Shown: positions 19,001 through 26,063, counted from the first letter of the stretch. The stretch is DNA of 64,000 bases from Rhodococcus sp. 4CII (GCF_014256275.1 NZ_JACCFE010000002.1:2356001-2420000); one strand, 5' to 3'. Notes: generated from the letters alone by a model not told the origin. A program made the numbers and translations.

Positions 19001-22000
19001 AGGGCGGCGTGCCGGTCGACGACCGCCTGCAGCCCGCGGTGCAGCGCCGCCGCGTCGACGGGCCCGGCCAGTTCGATCACCTGCTGCACGATGTACGGGT
19101 CCGTGCCGGCGTCCTCGAACGCCGACTGGAAGTAGATGCCCTCCTGCAGCGGCGTCAGCGGGAGCACGTCGGCGGGCTGCGCCAGCGCGTCCACGTCCGA
19201 TTGCGTCAGCGACACCAGCGGGAAGTCGGACGGGGTGTGACCGCCGAGGCGGTCGACACCGGCCAGCACCCGCAGCACCGCGGTCCACTCGGCGGCGAGC
19301 GCCTCGACAGCGCGGCGGGTGAGCACACCGGGTGCCCACGTCAGCGTGGTCGTCAGCGTCGGTCCGCCGGCGCCGTCCTCGGCGATCACGTCGAATGCGA
19401 GGACGTGTCCGAGCGGCATCCGCGGGTCGTCGGCGCCGCCCATGGCGAGGGGCAGCCAGTCGACGCCCTCGCCGGCCGTCACCCGTCCGAGGTAGTTGAA
19501 CAGCACCTGCGGCGTCGGGGTGTGTGCGAGTTCCGGGCTCGAAACACCGAGGTGACGCAGCACGCCGTAGCCGAATCCGGAACCCGGGATGCGGCGCAAC
19601 TGGTCCTTGACCGCCTTCAGGGCGTCGGCGATGCCCGCCTCGTCCGCCGCCGCACCGGGGTCGAGCACCACCGGGTAGACGGTGGTGAACCAACCCACGG
19701 TTCGGGAGAGGTCGAGGGCGGGCCCGTCGCTGCGGCGCACGAGGTCTTCCTCGCGTCCGTGCCCCTCGAGATCGAGGAGCACCCGCCCCGGCCTGCCGTG
19801 TCGCCATCTCTGCATCGCCACCGCGACACCGGTGAGGAGTGCGTCGTTGACGTGGCCGTGGAATGCCGCCGGCACGGTGGAGAGCAGCGGCTGGGTGAAC
19901 TCCGGAGGCAGTGTCACCGTGAGGGTTTCGGCGTCGCCCGCGCGATCGAGGGCCGGGTCGAGTGCACGCGAGCCGATGAGCGGGTCGGGTGTGGTCGCCA
20001 CGTCCGACCAGAAGGGCAGTTCGTGCTCGAAGGCGCCCGACTGGGCGTGTTGGTCGAGCAGTTCGGACCAGCGGCGCAGCGACGTCCCGACCGGAGCGAG
20101 CTCGGGAACGCCCCCTGCCGCCGCCGCGGTTCCCGCGCGGACGAGGTCTTCGAGGATGATGCGCCAGGACACCCCGTCGACCACCAGGTGATGTCCGATC
20201 AGCAGCAACCGGCCGGGACCCGCGGTCGCGGTGAACAGGACGGCCTGCACCATCGTGCCGGCGTCCGGATCGAGCCGCCCGACGGCCGCCCGCGTCTCGT
20301 CGTCGAGTTGCTCTGCACTGTCGTCGAATTCGACGACACGCAGGATTCCATCGAGGCAGACGGTCGACGATTCCGGCACGGACAGCGTCCAGCGGTCACC
20401 GCGGACGAGCGTCGCGCGCAGGGCGTCGTGCCGCTCGAGCACGGCACCCAGGGCGGCCCGTGCGGCAGCCTCGTCGAATTCGGCCGGGGTCTGCACGAGC
20501 ACCGACTGATGGAACGCGGCGATCTCGCCGCCCCGCTCGGCGGTCCGGGCGAGGATGGGGGTGCTGCGGACGTCACCGACGGCGACGTCGTCGGAGTCCA
20601 CGGCGGCCGCGGACCGGCCGTCCTGGGCCCGGGCGAGCGCCTCGGCCGTGCGGAGCTGGAAGATCTCCCGCGGGCTGATCGAGAGGCCTTCGCGCCGAGC
20701 GTGATTGACCAGCTGGATCGCGACGATGCTGTCTCCGCCCAACGCGAAGAAGTCGTCGGTGACACCCACCGATTCCACGCCGAGGACGGCGGCCATCAGC
20801 GCGCACAGCCTTTCCTCGGCCACGGTGCGCGGTGCGACGTTCTCCCCGTCCGCGCCGAGGTCGGGTTCGGGCAGTGCGCGGCGATCCAGCTTTCCGTTGG
20901 GCGTGAGCGGGAACCGGTCGAGGATCACGAAGGCGGACGGCACCATGTATTCCGGCAGCTTCGACGACGCCCACATGCGGAGCTCGTCGACATCCGGCTC
21001 CGAATGCTGCTGCGCGACGACATAGGCGGCGAGATACTTCGCCCCCGCGGGAGTCTCCCGCACGACGACGGCACTGTGCCGGACCGCGGGATGCGACACG
21101 ATGCCCGCCTCGACGTCCTCGAGTTCGAGTCGCATGCCGCGGATCTTGACCTGATTGTCGGCGCGGCCGAGAAAGTCGAGGGTGCCGTCCGCGGCCCACC
21201 GCGCGAGGTCACCGGTCCGGTACAACCGGGAGCCGTCCGCCGCGAACGGGTTGGCGACGAAGCGGGACGCCGTGAGCCCCGGCGCCTCCACGTAGCCTCG
21301 CCCGAGGAGGAATCCGCCGGCGTAGAGTTCGCCGCCCGCGCCGAACGGCACCGGGTTCAGGTGCTCGTCCAGCACGTACAGCTGGGTATTGGGGTTCGGG
21401 CGGCCGATCGACGTCGCGATCCGTGCGGCGTCTTCCCGGTAGATCACGTGCGACACACCGATCGTCGCCTCCGCCGGGCCGTAGCCGTGGTACAGGGTGG
21501 TGGCGAGTTGCGTGCGGAACCGCTCGAACAGACCGGGAGTGAGAACCTCACCGCCGCACCACACGTGCCTCAGTGCCCCGAGCAGGTCGGTGCCCCGCGA
21601 CAGGTCGAGCAGCACGTCCAGCATCGACGACACCAGGTACACGAACGTCACGGACTCGCGGGCGATCAGGTCGAGGAGATACTGCGGATCCCGTTCCCCG
21701 CCGGGCTCGGCGACCACGAGACGGCCACCCGACACGAGCGGCAGCAGAATCTCGTTCACGGAGATGTCGAACGACAGCGGCGCCTTGAACAGCGACACGT
21801 CCCCGGTCCCGAACCCCAGGATTTCGTCGCGCTGCCACAGCAGTCGTGCGCAGACGGCCTCGTGCCGGATCATTGCCCCCTTGGGGCGGCCCGTCGAACC
21901 CGACGTGAAGATGACATACGCCAGCCTCGACCCTTGCACGGTCACCGCGGGGGGTGCGGTCGGCTGATCGGCGTACGCCCACGCCGCGAGATCGACGGAC

Positions 22001-23781
22001 ACGGCCCGCTCCCCCGCGTCCGGCACCCCGCCGGGGCCGGTCAGGATCAGCGTTGCCCCGGCGTCCGAGAGGACCGACGTGCGCCGATCCTCCGGCCACG
22101 AGGGGTCGAGGGGCACGAACGCGCCGCCCGCGCTCATGACGGCGAGCAGTCCGATCACCATCTCCGCGGAGCGCGGAAGTCCGATCGCCACCACGGTTTC
22201 CGCGCCGACACCGCGGGCGCGCAGGTAGTGGGACAGCTGCGCCACCCGTTCCCCGAGCTCCCGGTAGGTGAGCCGGGTCTCCCCGGAGACCAGGGCCTCG
22301 GTGTCCGGCGTCCGCGACACCTGGGCGTGGAACAGGTCGGGAACGGTCACCGACTCCTGCGGGCACGCGGTGTCGTTGAACTCCACCAGCAACTGCCGGC
22401 GCTCGGCCTCGGTCATCGGATCGAGCGACGCGATGGGCTGCGCCGGGTCGGCGACGAACTGCCCGACGAAGTGCTCGAGCCTGCGGCGATGCTCCTCGAG
22501 TTCGTCGCGCAGACCGGCCGGGGCGCGGAGGTCGATCTGGATCGGCTCCGAATCCTGCCCACCGCGGATGGAGAAGTCGAGGTCGCGGACCGGCCCGGTG
22601 GCCGAACCCCGCACCCACGCCGGAAACCCACCGAACGTCAGCGAGTGCTCGAACATCATCGAATTGATTCCGGGACCGAAGATCTGCCGGTCCGGATCGA
22701 TCGACCGCAGATCGCGGGCGAGGTCCTCGCCGCGGTAGCGCCCGTGCCGGAGCACCGAAATCAGCGTCGTGTCGATGCGGGTGGCGAGTTCACCGACCGT
22801 CATCTCGGGATCCACCTGCACCCGGAACGGCAGGATCGTCGAGCACATTCCGGGGATGCGGCGCAGTTCACGGCCGACCCGCGCCGTCATCGGCAGCGAC
22901 ACCGTGAGGTCGCGGCGGCCGGTGACCCGGTGGATGTACGCCACGACCGCCGCGAGCGGCAGTCGGGTGCGCCTGATCCCGGCGTCGGCGGCGAAGGCGT
23001 AGAGCGCGTCGGCGTCGTCCCCGTCGATCTCGACGAGTGCAGAAATGGGTGTGCCTGAATAATCGATCACCTGCGGCAACAGCCGCGGCGGCTCCGGCGC
23101 GTCGATCACCTGCTGGATCCAGAATTCTCGATCGGACGCGAATCGCGCCGACCCCCGGTACTCGCGGTCCGACGCCACGAGGGTGTCGAGCGGCCACGGC
23201 GCCGCGGAGGTCCCGAGGTCCGGGCGTTCATATCGGTCGACGACGTCTGCGACGAGCAGGGTGATGGCGTACCCGTCCATGACGCTGTGGTGGTAGCGCT
23301 GGTACCAGATCACCGACTCGTCGCCGGTGCGCAGCAGGGCGTGGTGGAACAGCGGCTCTTCGCCGTCGATGTGGACCACGGTCTGCATGTCGCGATCCAT
23401 CCATGCACGCGCTCGCGCGTCGGGATGTTCCTCGCCGCGCAGGTCCACGACGGTCAGGTTCCACGCGTCGGGAGCGGTCGGCACCTGGAACAGTTCGTTG
23501 TCGCCGCCCCGCTCGAAGCGCACGTGCAGAGCTTCGGTCCGTTCGACGGTCGCCCGGATCGCCGCGGCCGTTCGCGCGAGGTCGATCGCGCCGGCGACCT
23601 CGACGACGAGTGACAGGTTGTAGACCGGGCTTCCCGGATTCAACTGCTGCCCCACCCACACCTCGGACTGCGGTGCAGTCAGCGGCAGCGCGGCACGCAT
23701 CGCAGTGGAGAACGCCGAGGTGGAAGCGAGCTCAGCCGGAAAGGACTGAGGGCGAGCAGCCGCCGAGTGGTCCGGAGACAT
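7036..23781 (-). CDS. Four-module siderophore NRPS, C-A-T-E-C-A-T-E-C-A-T-C-A-T-C
   Basis: The 5,581-residue synthetase has four modules and a final C domain. Approximate positions are C1 25-450 (HHSVMDG), A1 470-960, T1 near 1017 (LGGDSIVA), E1 1070-1500 (HHLVVDGVSW), C2 1510-1940 (HHIVADGWS), A2 1970-2460, T2 near 2520 (LGGDSILA), E2 2580-3010, C3 3030-3450, A3 3500-3990, T3 near 4044 (LGGHSLLA), C4 4090-4530, A4 4560-5040, T4 near 5106 (LGGNSMAS) and C5 5150-5581. Hand-aligned specificity codes are A1 DINYVCGIGK (like N5-formyl-N5-hydroxyornithine), A2 DVLHICLVDK (serine-like), A3 DMENLGLINK (as for N5-hydroxyornithine) and A4 DVFIVVAVNK (unassigned). No thioesterase is present; release by C5 is inferred. 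C3 has QFLLWDG instead of HHxxxDG. ATG at 23781 is preferred to TTG at 23817, which would crowd the iron box. The monooxygenase and mbtH follow on the same strand. Confidence 0.95.
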   Translation of the reverse strand: MSPDHSAAARPQSFPAELASTSAFSTAMRAALPLTAPQSEVWVGQQLNPGSPVYNLSLVVEVAGAIDLARTAAAIRATVERTEALHVRFERGGDNELFQVPTAPDAWNLTVVDLRGEEHPDARARAWMDRDMQTVVHIDGEEPLFHHALLRTGDESVIWYQRYHHSVMDGYAITLLVADVVDRYERPDLGTSAAPWPLDTLVASDREYRGSARFASDREFWIQQVIDAPEPPRLLPQVIDYSGTPISALVEIDGDDADALYAFAADAGIRRTRLPLAAVVAYIHRVTGRRDLTVSLPMTARVGRELRRIPGMCSTILPFRVQVDPEMTVGELATRIDTTLISVLRHGRYRGEDLARDLRSIDPDRQIFGPGINSMMFEHSLTFGGFPAWVRGSATGPVRDLDFSIRGGQDSEPIQIDLRAPAGLRDELEEHRRRLEHFVGQFVADPAQPIASLDPMTEAERRQLLVEFNDTACPQESVTVPDLFHAQVSRTPDTEALVSGETRLTYRELGERVAQLSHYLRARGVGAETVVAIGLPRSAEMVIGLLAVMSAGGAFVPLDPSWPEDRRTSVLSDAGATLILTGPGGVPDAGERAVSVDLAAWAYADQPTAPPAVTVQGSRLAYVIFTSGSTGRPKGAMIRHEAVCARLLWQRDEILGFGTGDVSLFKAPLSFDISVNEILLPLVSGGRLVVAEPGGERDPQYLLDLIARESVTFVYLVSSMLDVLLDLSRGTDLLGALRHVWCGGEVLTPGLFERFRTQLATTLYHGYGPAEATIGVSHVIYREDAARIATSIGRPNPNTQLYVLDEHLNPVPFGAGGELYAGGFLLGRGYVEAPGLTASRFVANPFAADGSRLYRTGDLARWAADGTLDFLGRADNQVKIRGMRLELEDVEAGIVSHPAVRHSAVVVRETPAGAKYLAAYVVAQQHSEPDVDELRMWASSKLPEYMVPSAFVILDRFPLTPNGKLDRRALPEPDLGADGENVAPRTVAEERLCALMAAVLGVESVGVTDDFFALGGDSIVAIQLVNHARREGLSISPREIFQLRTAEALARAQDGRSAAAVDSDDVAVGDVRSTPILARTAERGGEIAAFHQSVLVQTPAEFDEAAARAALGAVLERHDALRATLVRGDRWTLSVPESSTVCLDGILRVVEFDDSAEQLDDETRAAVGRLDPDAGTMVQAVLFTATAGPGRLLLIGHHLVVDGVSWRIILEDLVRAGTAAAAGGVPELAPVGTSLRRWSELLDQHAQSGAFEHELPFWSDVATTPDPLIGSRALDPALDRAGDAETLTVTLPPEFTQPLLSTVPAAFHGHVNDALLTGVAVAMQRWRHGRPGRVLLDLEGHGREEDLVRRSDGPALDLSRTVGWFTTVYPVVLDPGAAADEAGIADALKAVKDQLRRIPGSGFGYGVLRHLGVSSPELAHTPTPQVLFNYLGRVTAGEGVDWLPLAMGGADDPRMPLGHVLAFDVIAEDGAGGPTLTTTLTWAPGVLTRRAVEALAAEWTAVLRVLAGVDRLGGHTPSDFPLVSLTQSDVDALAQPADVLPLTPLQEGIYFQSAFEDAGTDPYIVQQVIELAGPVDAAALHRGLQAVVDRHAALRVGVQAVSDGRVVQVVRDDVRVPMEVVDLTGTPEPGRRVDEVLAADRARGFDFGRAPLLRYTLARTQTQKFLLLQSIHHIVADGWSVPVMLRELMALYSVDGTPLALPTPTPYRSYLDWLGARDRQASLAVWRDALADAPEPGELPTTASTGESGIRSVRAALPSDATAALTAVARARGLTLSTLVHGTWGLVLGRLTGREDVLFGSTVSGRGGDLPGIETMVGLFINTVPTRMRFGPADTVAGTLARWQDEQSVLLDHQYLGLPELRREAGLQDLFETLVVFENYPIGDGAVADPTGAVQVTDIRFDEHPPYPMTLIVVPGDALTLELKYDAARIDAATATRFAEATVAYLAELTRDADQPVSSVALASREPIDAALRDAQVDFPDTTVTALLEEQAVRTPDAVAVVFEDEHLTYAELHSRANRLGRLLVERGVAPESKVAVALPRSLDLMVALLAVGKAGGAYVPLDTGYPADRLAYMVDDAQPVCVLTDGAVTLAGSDVPQVRVSDADGYSPEPLSGIPLAPQHPAYVIYTSGSTGRPKGVVVPHAGIVNRLLWVQRFRPITASDNVFQKTPSSFDVSVLEFFGPLLAGATLVVARPDGHKDPAYLADVIVRRSITRVHFVPSMLEVFLAEPAAARCTGLRIISCSGEALPVASARRVAELLPGVELDNLYGPTEASVDVSYAASVQGIDAAAPSVPIGLPTSNTGLYVLDRYLQPVPAGAEGELYLSGPQLARGYLGRPGLSAERFVADPFSRNGSRMYRTGDVARMNGDGAVEYLGRVDDQVKLRGFRIELGEIEAHIAACPGVRQAAAVVRSDRPGQQQLVGYVVGDADLDDVRARLAGALPEFMVPVAFVTLAEFPLGPSGKLNRKALPAPDFSAHMTSGQVAAAPAGESGPAVVLAAHYAEVLGLGTVGVDDDFFALGGDSILAIRLVNLARREGITITPRQIFEQRTPSALARLAATTAVAAAPRVDDTGAGVLLPPPVVHRLSEWSGGKSRFNQSVLVHTPAGTSSAVLAAALHSVIAHHEGLRQKLTRHAPGVWSLEITESADLHLHRVDVTGLDAAALREVVAAESDAATDRLDPDAAAMLSAVWFDAGPSELGRLLLVAHHLVIDGVSWRTLIEDLAMAWVAADSGEDAALDPVPTSLRGFTRIVTEQAQEPARLAELDHWLRVTEPGADLVPGTDRHAVVSSGARLTVRLDPRLTTALLTTVPGVVRADVTDVLLAALRLSADRWLAARGRDHDLLVDLERHGREELAAGVDLSRTVGWLTNVTPVRLRNRGGALATLGDVKEWLRGAPDGGIGYGMLRYVNARTAGLLASRSEPQVLFNYLGRMPHTPPGAWTPAVESDSLATDPDADLGGPYRLVINALCEESADGAELQAVFAWSEPDLSEADVVALSDGWVTALRELAVAAAEHDGPAMLTPSDLPLVTLTQAEIDRIVEASPSGVDTVLPLSPLQEGLYFQAGFDAGPDVYTAQFSLDFAHRLDTERLAAALRTLQRRNPTLRAGFVSEGLPAPVQFFGAGLDVPITEFDLRELDESDRVSYAEQVTAQDRLTPFDLTSPPLWRAMVLRLGDSHDRLVINRQFLLWDGWSNGLVVSQLLALYESGGDDSGFGSPEGSFEDYLQWLAAQDMEAARSAWTDALRGLDEPTLLAATVAGDPQPPQRRDAVLSEELSERLRAGARGAGVTFNAVMNAALAVVLGIETGRQDLVFGTTVAGRPPEVPGIDAVAGMFLNTVPVRTVLRPGETVADLLRRNQSERLALTPYDYLGLASIQRVSEHRQLFDVLYVLQNFVDEKQVSALNDAHDISGGDSIDHTHYPVTVVVTPGASVKVKFEFHPGKIAESRVEAMLSRYLTVLEQWSTDLSGPVGGIAGGATSLPFESKPLPDATIADLFADAARLRPDETALVFGDRTVGYAELDADVNRMARLLLRHGAGPERIVALALPRSVEMVVALFAVLRTGSAYLPLELDHPAERLVGMLDDARPTVLVTTSEVAGTLAAAAVDTLAVDTLDFGAVASAPLSDAELGGFAPGNPGRLDHPAYVIYTSGSTGKPKGVVTPYRGLTNMQFNHREAIFEPVVTAAGGRRLRIAHTVSFAFDMSWEELLWLVEGHEVHICDENLRRDAEALVAYCDTHEIDVVNVTPTYAQHLIEEGLLDDGPGRHRPPLVLLGGEAVSDSVWNRLRDTDGTAGYNLYGPTEYTINTLGAGTADSATPTVGTPIWNTSAYVLDAWLRPAPDGVPGELYISGVGLARGYLDRFALTAERFVADPFRESVRMYRTGDLVRRRADGNLDFLGRTDDQVKIRGHRVELGEIASALEALDGVRQAAVVVDSGPGGFPRLVGYAVVSTCQPQDVDKYSRALRASLPDYMVPAAVVEVDSLPMTVNGKLDVKALPSADDVLGRIGGARTEPRTDTERVLADLFGEILGVPAPGVDDNFFDLGGHSLLATRLISRARAALGTDLAMRDLFEAPTVAELATRIGADSGSTRPVLVARPRPEHLPLSAAQQRLWLLQQMEGASVRDGAGPAVAYNFPIVLRLRGALDPGLFEQALTDVVSRHESLRTVFGEHDGEPVQVILDDARPDVTVVDGTEADLVRLVTETVGRPFDLATEIPVRASLIRVADEQVLAIVLHHIATDEWSDRPFLRDLMTAYAARAQGSAPGWAPLDVQYADYTLWQRDVLGDPRDPSSVVARQLDYWAKTLDGAPEELVLPADRTRPAQPSFAGGVVETTLDAATTRALRSLARTSGTSMFMVLHAASATLLHRLGAGDDLPIGAPVAGRSEQGLDDLIGFFVNTVVLRTDVSGNPTFDQLLARVRDTDLAAFSHADVPFETVVEKVNPARTLARNPLFQVMVGYHSRTSDAALAPGLALVPVSFEERTAKFDLVFNFTEHLDEDRVELRVEYGSDLFDRDTAEKIARRHVTVLDAVASDPGIRVGDLDVFVGDERELVVCDFNDTAYPVAEETFPEAFARHVAATPDAVAVVDADGEMTYAELSVRADRVAALLRRRGVTVEDVVGLAVPRSAQMVAVVLGVLRLGAAYLPLDLNHPSDRISYMLADSAARLLVTTVGDSPRIAEVDGLDRVLLDDASVAGELGTEADERLPQLPPGLDHAAYVIYTSGSTGKPKGAILTHDGIPSLVATAEQRMKLVPGSVVMQFASIGFDVAVFELSMALCTGSRLVIVPDESRVAGPELTEFMTGHGVTHAIIPPSLLAALPPGCDVPDGCTVLVGTETVPPELIGRWAERLNLLAAYGLTEATVNNTLWQAQPGWNSAVPIGIPDPNEQAYVLDDRLQPVPPGVAGELYIAGRGLARGYLGRPDLTSGRFVANPFGEPGTRMYRTGDRARWRADGNIDFLGRVDDQVKIRGFRIELGEIIAALGSHSSVKQSAVVADRAGDVVRIVGYVTATDGHETGQIDPRAVREHTAARLPDYMVPTLVVVLDGDLPLTPNGKLDRKALPLPDWTALTGDGTPQTREQQEIADAFADILHLPSVGIHDNFFDLGGNSMASMRLVGRIRRRFAVDIGIRDVFDSSTVAELAAIVAAAAATGRPVLTVADPRPEVLPLSGPQRRFWNRFREAGAEATAGHALSLQLRDAVDPEILAQALDDVTSRHEPLRTVYVDVGDTVVARHAVRPALELVDVGDGDVHRTVFELAQQPLDLTAQAPLRAHLVTGADGTQALLLAMHHIAVDEWSVVPLLGDLMGAYAARSDGREPSWEPLPIGYPDYVVWSQALLGDPGNPDSRRSRQLAYWRDTLDGMPSRLELPAPTVRGPRTAEIVPVELDAELHGAVEKFASETGTSLFMVLQAALATVLTRHGAGTDLPLGSLVAGRTEEALDALVGCFFNIVLLRTDTSGDPGPVELLRRIRAANLDALDHQDVPFADVAEALGESPVLRPQIMLVHHEQARLGHLDALGGLMPVPVGVPDSDLTLSFYEPIGDGPVHAYFSFGSDVLDAVTVRGWASELSALVTAWADGAR
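11897..11938. repeat. Palindromic repeat inside the NRPS coding sequence
   Basis: A perfect 16-bp inverted repeat (left arm CGTGAGTACTTGTCAA, 10-nt loop CGTCCTGCGG) lies within the A3 domain. It is read in frame and encodes the linker VVSTCQPQDVDKYSRA just before the conserved LPDYMVP. At this place A2 has a linker about four residues shorter. The GTGAGT/ACTCAC ends resemble those of the palindrome at 49600-49643. It may be a REP-like element tolerated inside a gene. Confidence 0.75.
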
Positions 23782-23836
23782 GGGTGATCCGATCGTCCGT
23801 CGAGAGCGCCCGACCAACGAAGGGCACCCGAGGAGT

Positions 23837-23855
23837 TTAGGTTAGGCTACCCACC
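23837..23855 (-). promoter_or_regulatory. IdeR/DmdR-type iron box before the NRPS
   Basis: On the plus strand the site reads TTAGGTTAGGCTACCCACC: thirteen consecutive consensus positions and 15 of 19 overall to TTAGGTTAGGCTAACCTAA. It is 56 bp upstream of the NRPS ATG, a usual place for an iron-dependent repressor site at a siderophore promoter. Confidence 0.8.
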
Positions 23856-23945
23856 AGCAACAAGCCGGTTCGCAGCATCGACGGCCCCGAAGCGGGTACG
23901 GATACTGCACCAGCCTGCCTCGATTATGGGCAGACACCCAGCAAT

Positions 23946-25145
23946 CTATTGATGCCAGACCGCGGTGTTTCCGCCGAGTCGCTTCGCGGCGTAGAGGGCC
24001 GTGTCGGCGTGGTGGAGCAATCCGTCGACCGTGTACGCCGACGTGCTGCGCGCCATCCCCACGCTGATCGTCACGACAAGCAGTTCGTCGCCGACGTCGA
24101 TCGGGGTCGTGATCGAGGAGATCATCAACGTCACGACCTTCTCGACGTCGATGCCGCCGGCCTCGGGGATGATTGCCACGAACTCGTCACCGCCGAGCCG
24201 TCCCACGACCGCGGGCGCGACCATCCCCTGCGACAGGTGCTCCGACACCGCCTGCAGGATGCGATCGCCGACGCGGTGCCCCCGCGTGTCGTTGACCTCC
24301 TTGAACCCGTCGACGTCGAGGAACAGCACCACGGCCGGACCGGCGCCGGGGTCGAACAGCCGCTGCAGGTGCTCGGTGATCGCGGCGCGATTGAGCAACC
24401 CGGTGAGACTGTCGTGCCTGGCTTCGTGCAGAAGGAGAGCATGCGCCGCGTCCGCCTGCTGCTGGGCGGTGACCTCCGCGGTCACGTCACGGAAATGGAC
24501 GACGAGGGTGCCGGAATCGGCTGCGGCAGTGGCCTCGATCGTCATGCCGGGTGAATACAGCGAATCCACCCGGGTCGTGTGCTCCCGCCCGGTGGCGAGA
24601 ACTTTGCGGCACAGGGCGTCGAAGTAGCTGCCCCGAGTTTCGGGAAGCACGTCGGTGACGACCCGGCCCAGCATTTCCTCCCGGGACCGGCGAACGTGCC
24701 GCAGACAGCCCGAGTTGGCGTAGATGACCCGCAGGTTCTCGTCGAGGGCGAGAAACCCCAGACCCACCCGATCGAGCAGCGACGCGAGTTGCGCATCGCG
24801 CCCGGTGAGGTGCCCGAGTTCGATGACCACCCCCGTCAATTCGGAGGGGACGCCGGAATCGTCGACGGCGACGTCGATGCTGCGGGTGAGGATGTACCGG
24901 GTCGATTGGTCAGCCATCACGATCCGGAAGACGCATTCGGCACCCACCGACCCGGTCATGTCGCCGAACATGCGCCGGACCACGTCGATGTCTTCGGGAT
25001 GCACCCGCTGCCGCCACTGCTCGAGGGGCGGCAGGGAACCGTCGTCACCGAATATGGCTGCAGCCTTGGCGTCCCACCACAGTGCCGCGTTCACGATGTC
25101 GTACCGGACGATACCCACCCCGAGACGAGGGACACCCAACGCCAT
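23946..25145 (-). CDS. PAS-PAS-GGDEF diguanylate cyclase
   Basis: The 399-residue protein starts with a PAS_3-like region (YDIVNAALWWDAKAAAIFGD, HPEDIDVVRRMF) in residues 10-110. A second PAS follows at about 118-230 (RVGLGFLALDENLRVIYANS). A GGDEF domain occupies about 235-395, with DSLTGLLNR, LFLDVDGFKEVNDTRGH and an intact RLGGDEF. This should make cyclic di-GMP from two GTP molecules in the cytoplasm. No membrane segment or RxxD inhibitory site is seen. It lies upstream of the NRPS on the same strand, but the NRPS has its own iron-box promoter between them, so a link to siderophore control is only positional. GAGG precedes the ATG by about seven bases. Confidence 0.92.
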   Translation of the reverse strand: MALGVPRLGVGIVRYDIVNAALWWDAKAAAIFGDDGSLPPLEQWRQRVHPEDIDVVRRMFGDMTGSVGAECVFRIVMADQSTRYILTRSIDVAVDDSGVPSELTGVVIELGHLTGRDAQLASLLDRVGLGFLALDENLRVIYANSGCLRHVRRSREEMLGRVVTDVLPETRGSYFDALCRKVLATGREHTTRVDSLYSPGMTIEATAAADSGTLVVHFRDVTAEVTAQQQADAAHALLLHEARHDSLTGLLNRAAITEHLQRLFDPGAGPAVVLFLDVDGFKEVNDTRGHRVGDRILQAVSEHLSQGMVAPAVVGRLGGDEFVAIIPEAGGIDVEKVVTLMISSITTPIDVGDELLVVTISVGMARSTSAYTVDGLLHHADTALYAAKRLGGNTAVWHQ

Positions 25146-25224
25146 CAGAACCTCGCCGTCTCCGTGATCGCCCCCCAGCCGCTCGAAATTCCACCCTACT
25201 CACAACTCGACGGGCGGCGGGGAG

Positions 25225-26028
25225 TCAGTTGGCGAGGAATTCGAGGAGCACCTTGTTCACCACTTCGGGCTGCTCGAGGTAGCCGTAGTGCCCCACGTCG
25301 GGGATCTCGTAATAGCGGGCCGACGGAATCGCCTCGGCGACCTCGCGGGAGAGGTACGGCGGAATCATCCTGTCGTCGGCGAACCCGATGGACAGGCACG
25401 GCGTCGTGATCGCCCGGTAGGCCTGACGGCGATCGAAGCTGCGATCCATCTCCATCTGCGCGCGAACACCGTTCGACGTCCGGCCGCCGCTGAACTCGAA
25501 CAGGTCGAGCCAGTCGCGGGCCGTGTGCGGGTCGACGAGCGACGCGGGCGACAGGTTCATCACGGCGGTCACCGCGGCCCGGTACTTGGCCGGGAGTTCG
25601 ACCCCGCTGTCGTGGAGGGCGCGCTCACCCTCGGTGAGGGTCTGCTGGAAGTAGTCCATGCGGGCATGACCGGCGAGGAAGGCCGCCTTGTGGACGAGGT
25701 CGGGCCGGGACAGCGCAAGTTCCTGTGCGACACGGGCACCCATCGAGGTGCCGACGACGCGGGCCGGGCCGCCACCGAGGTGTTCGATCAGTCCTGCCGT
25801 GTCCGCGACGAGGTCGTCCATGGTGATTCCGTCGACGCTTTCACCGGACGGCGCGATGCCGCGGTTGTCGAACGTGCAGACGCGGTATCCGGCGTCGATG
25901 AGCGCGGGCGTCTGATGAAGATCCCACACACGCCCCGGACTCCCGGTTCCCATGATGAGCACCACCAAATCGCCGGACCCCTTGACCTGGTAATTCAGGG
26001 GGATCCCGTTGATCGTGGCGATCGTCAT
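25225..26028 (-). CDS. Alpha/beta hydrolase, divergent from siderophore formyltransferase
   Basis: The 267-residue protein has the alpha/beta-hydrolase fold: LVVLIMGTGSPGRVWD forms the oxyanion region, CTFDNRGIAPS follows, and the nucleophile elbow GTSMGAR puts Ser at about residue 95. An acidic residue lies in GFADDRMIPP near 215 and the histidine in PDVGHYGYLEQPE near 250. ATG at 26028 is chosen because AAGGAAGG lies directly upstream; a GTG/ATG frame extends ten codons further. The start faces the formyltransferase across a 109-bp gap holding an iron-box-like site, so both are probably iron-regulated. It could be a type II thioesterase for the NRPS, a siderophore-releasing hydrolase, or unrelated. 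The reaction is not deducible. Confidence 0.88.
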   Translation of the reverse strand: MTIATINGIPLNYQVKGSGDLVVLIMGTGSPGRVWDLHQTPALIDAGYRVCTFDNRGIAPSGESVDGITMDDLVADTAGLIEHLGGGPARVVGTSMGARVAQELALSRPDLVHKAAFLAGHARMDYFQQTLTEGERALHDSGVELPAKYRAAVTAVMNLSPASLVDPHTARDWLDLFEFSGGRTSNGVRAQMEMDRSFDRRQAYRAITTPCLSIGFADDRMIPPYLSREVAEAIPSARYYEIPDVGHYGYLEQPEVVNKVLLEFLAN

Positions 26029-26063
26029 GTTGCCTTCCTTCCATGGGCGGTTCACCAAATAAG

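Noticed and set aside
15658..23058. Very long open frame on the plus strand opposite the NRPS
   Set aside because: It is the antisense shadow of high-GC codon use in the NRPS; its translation is Arg/Gly/His-rich with no domain, while the minus strand shows ordered NRPS domains.
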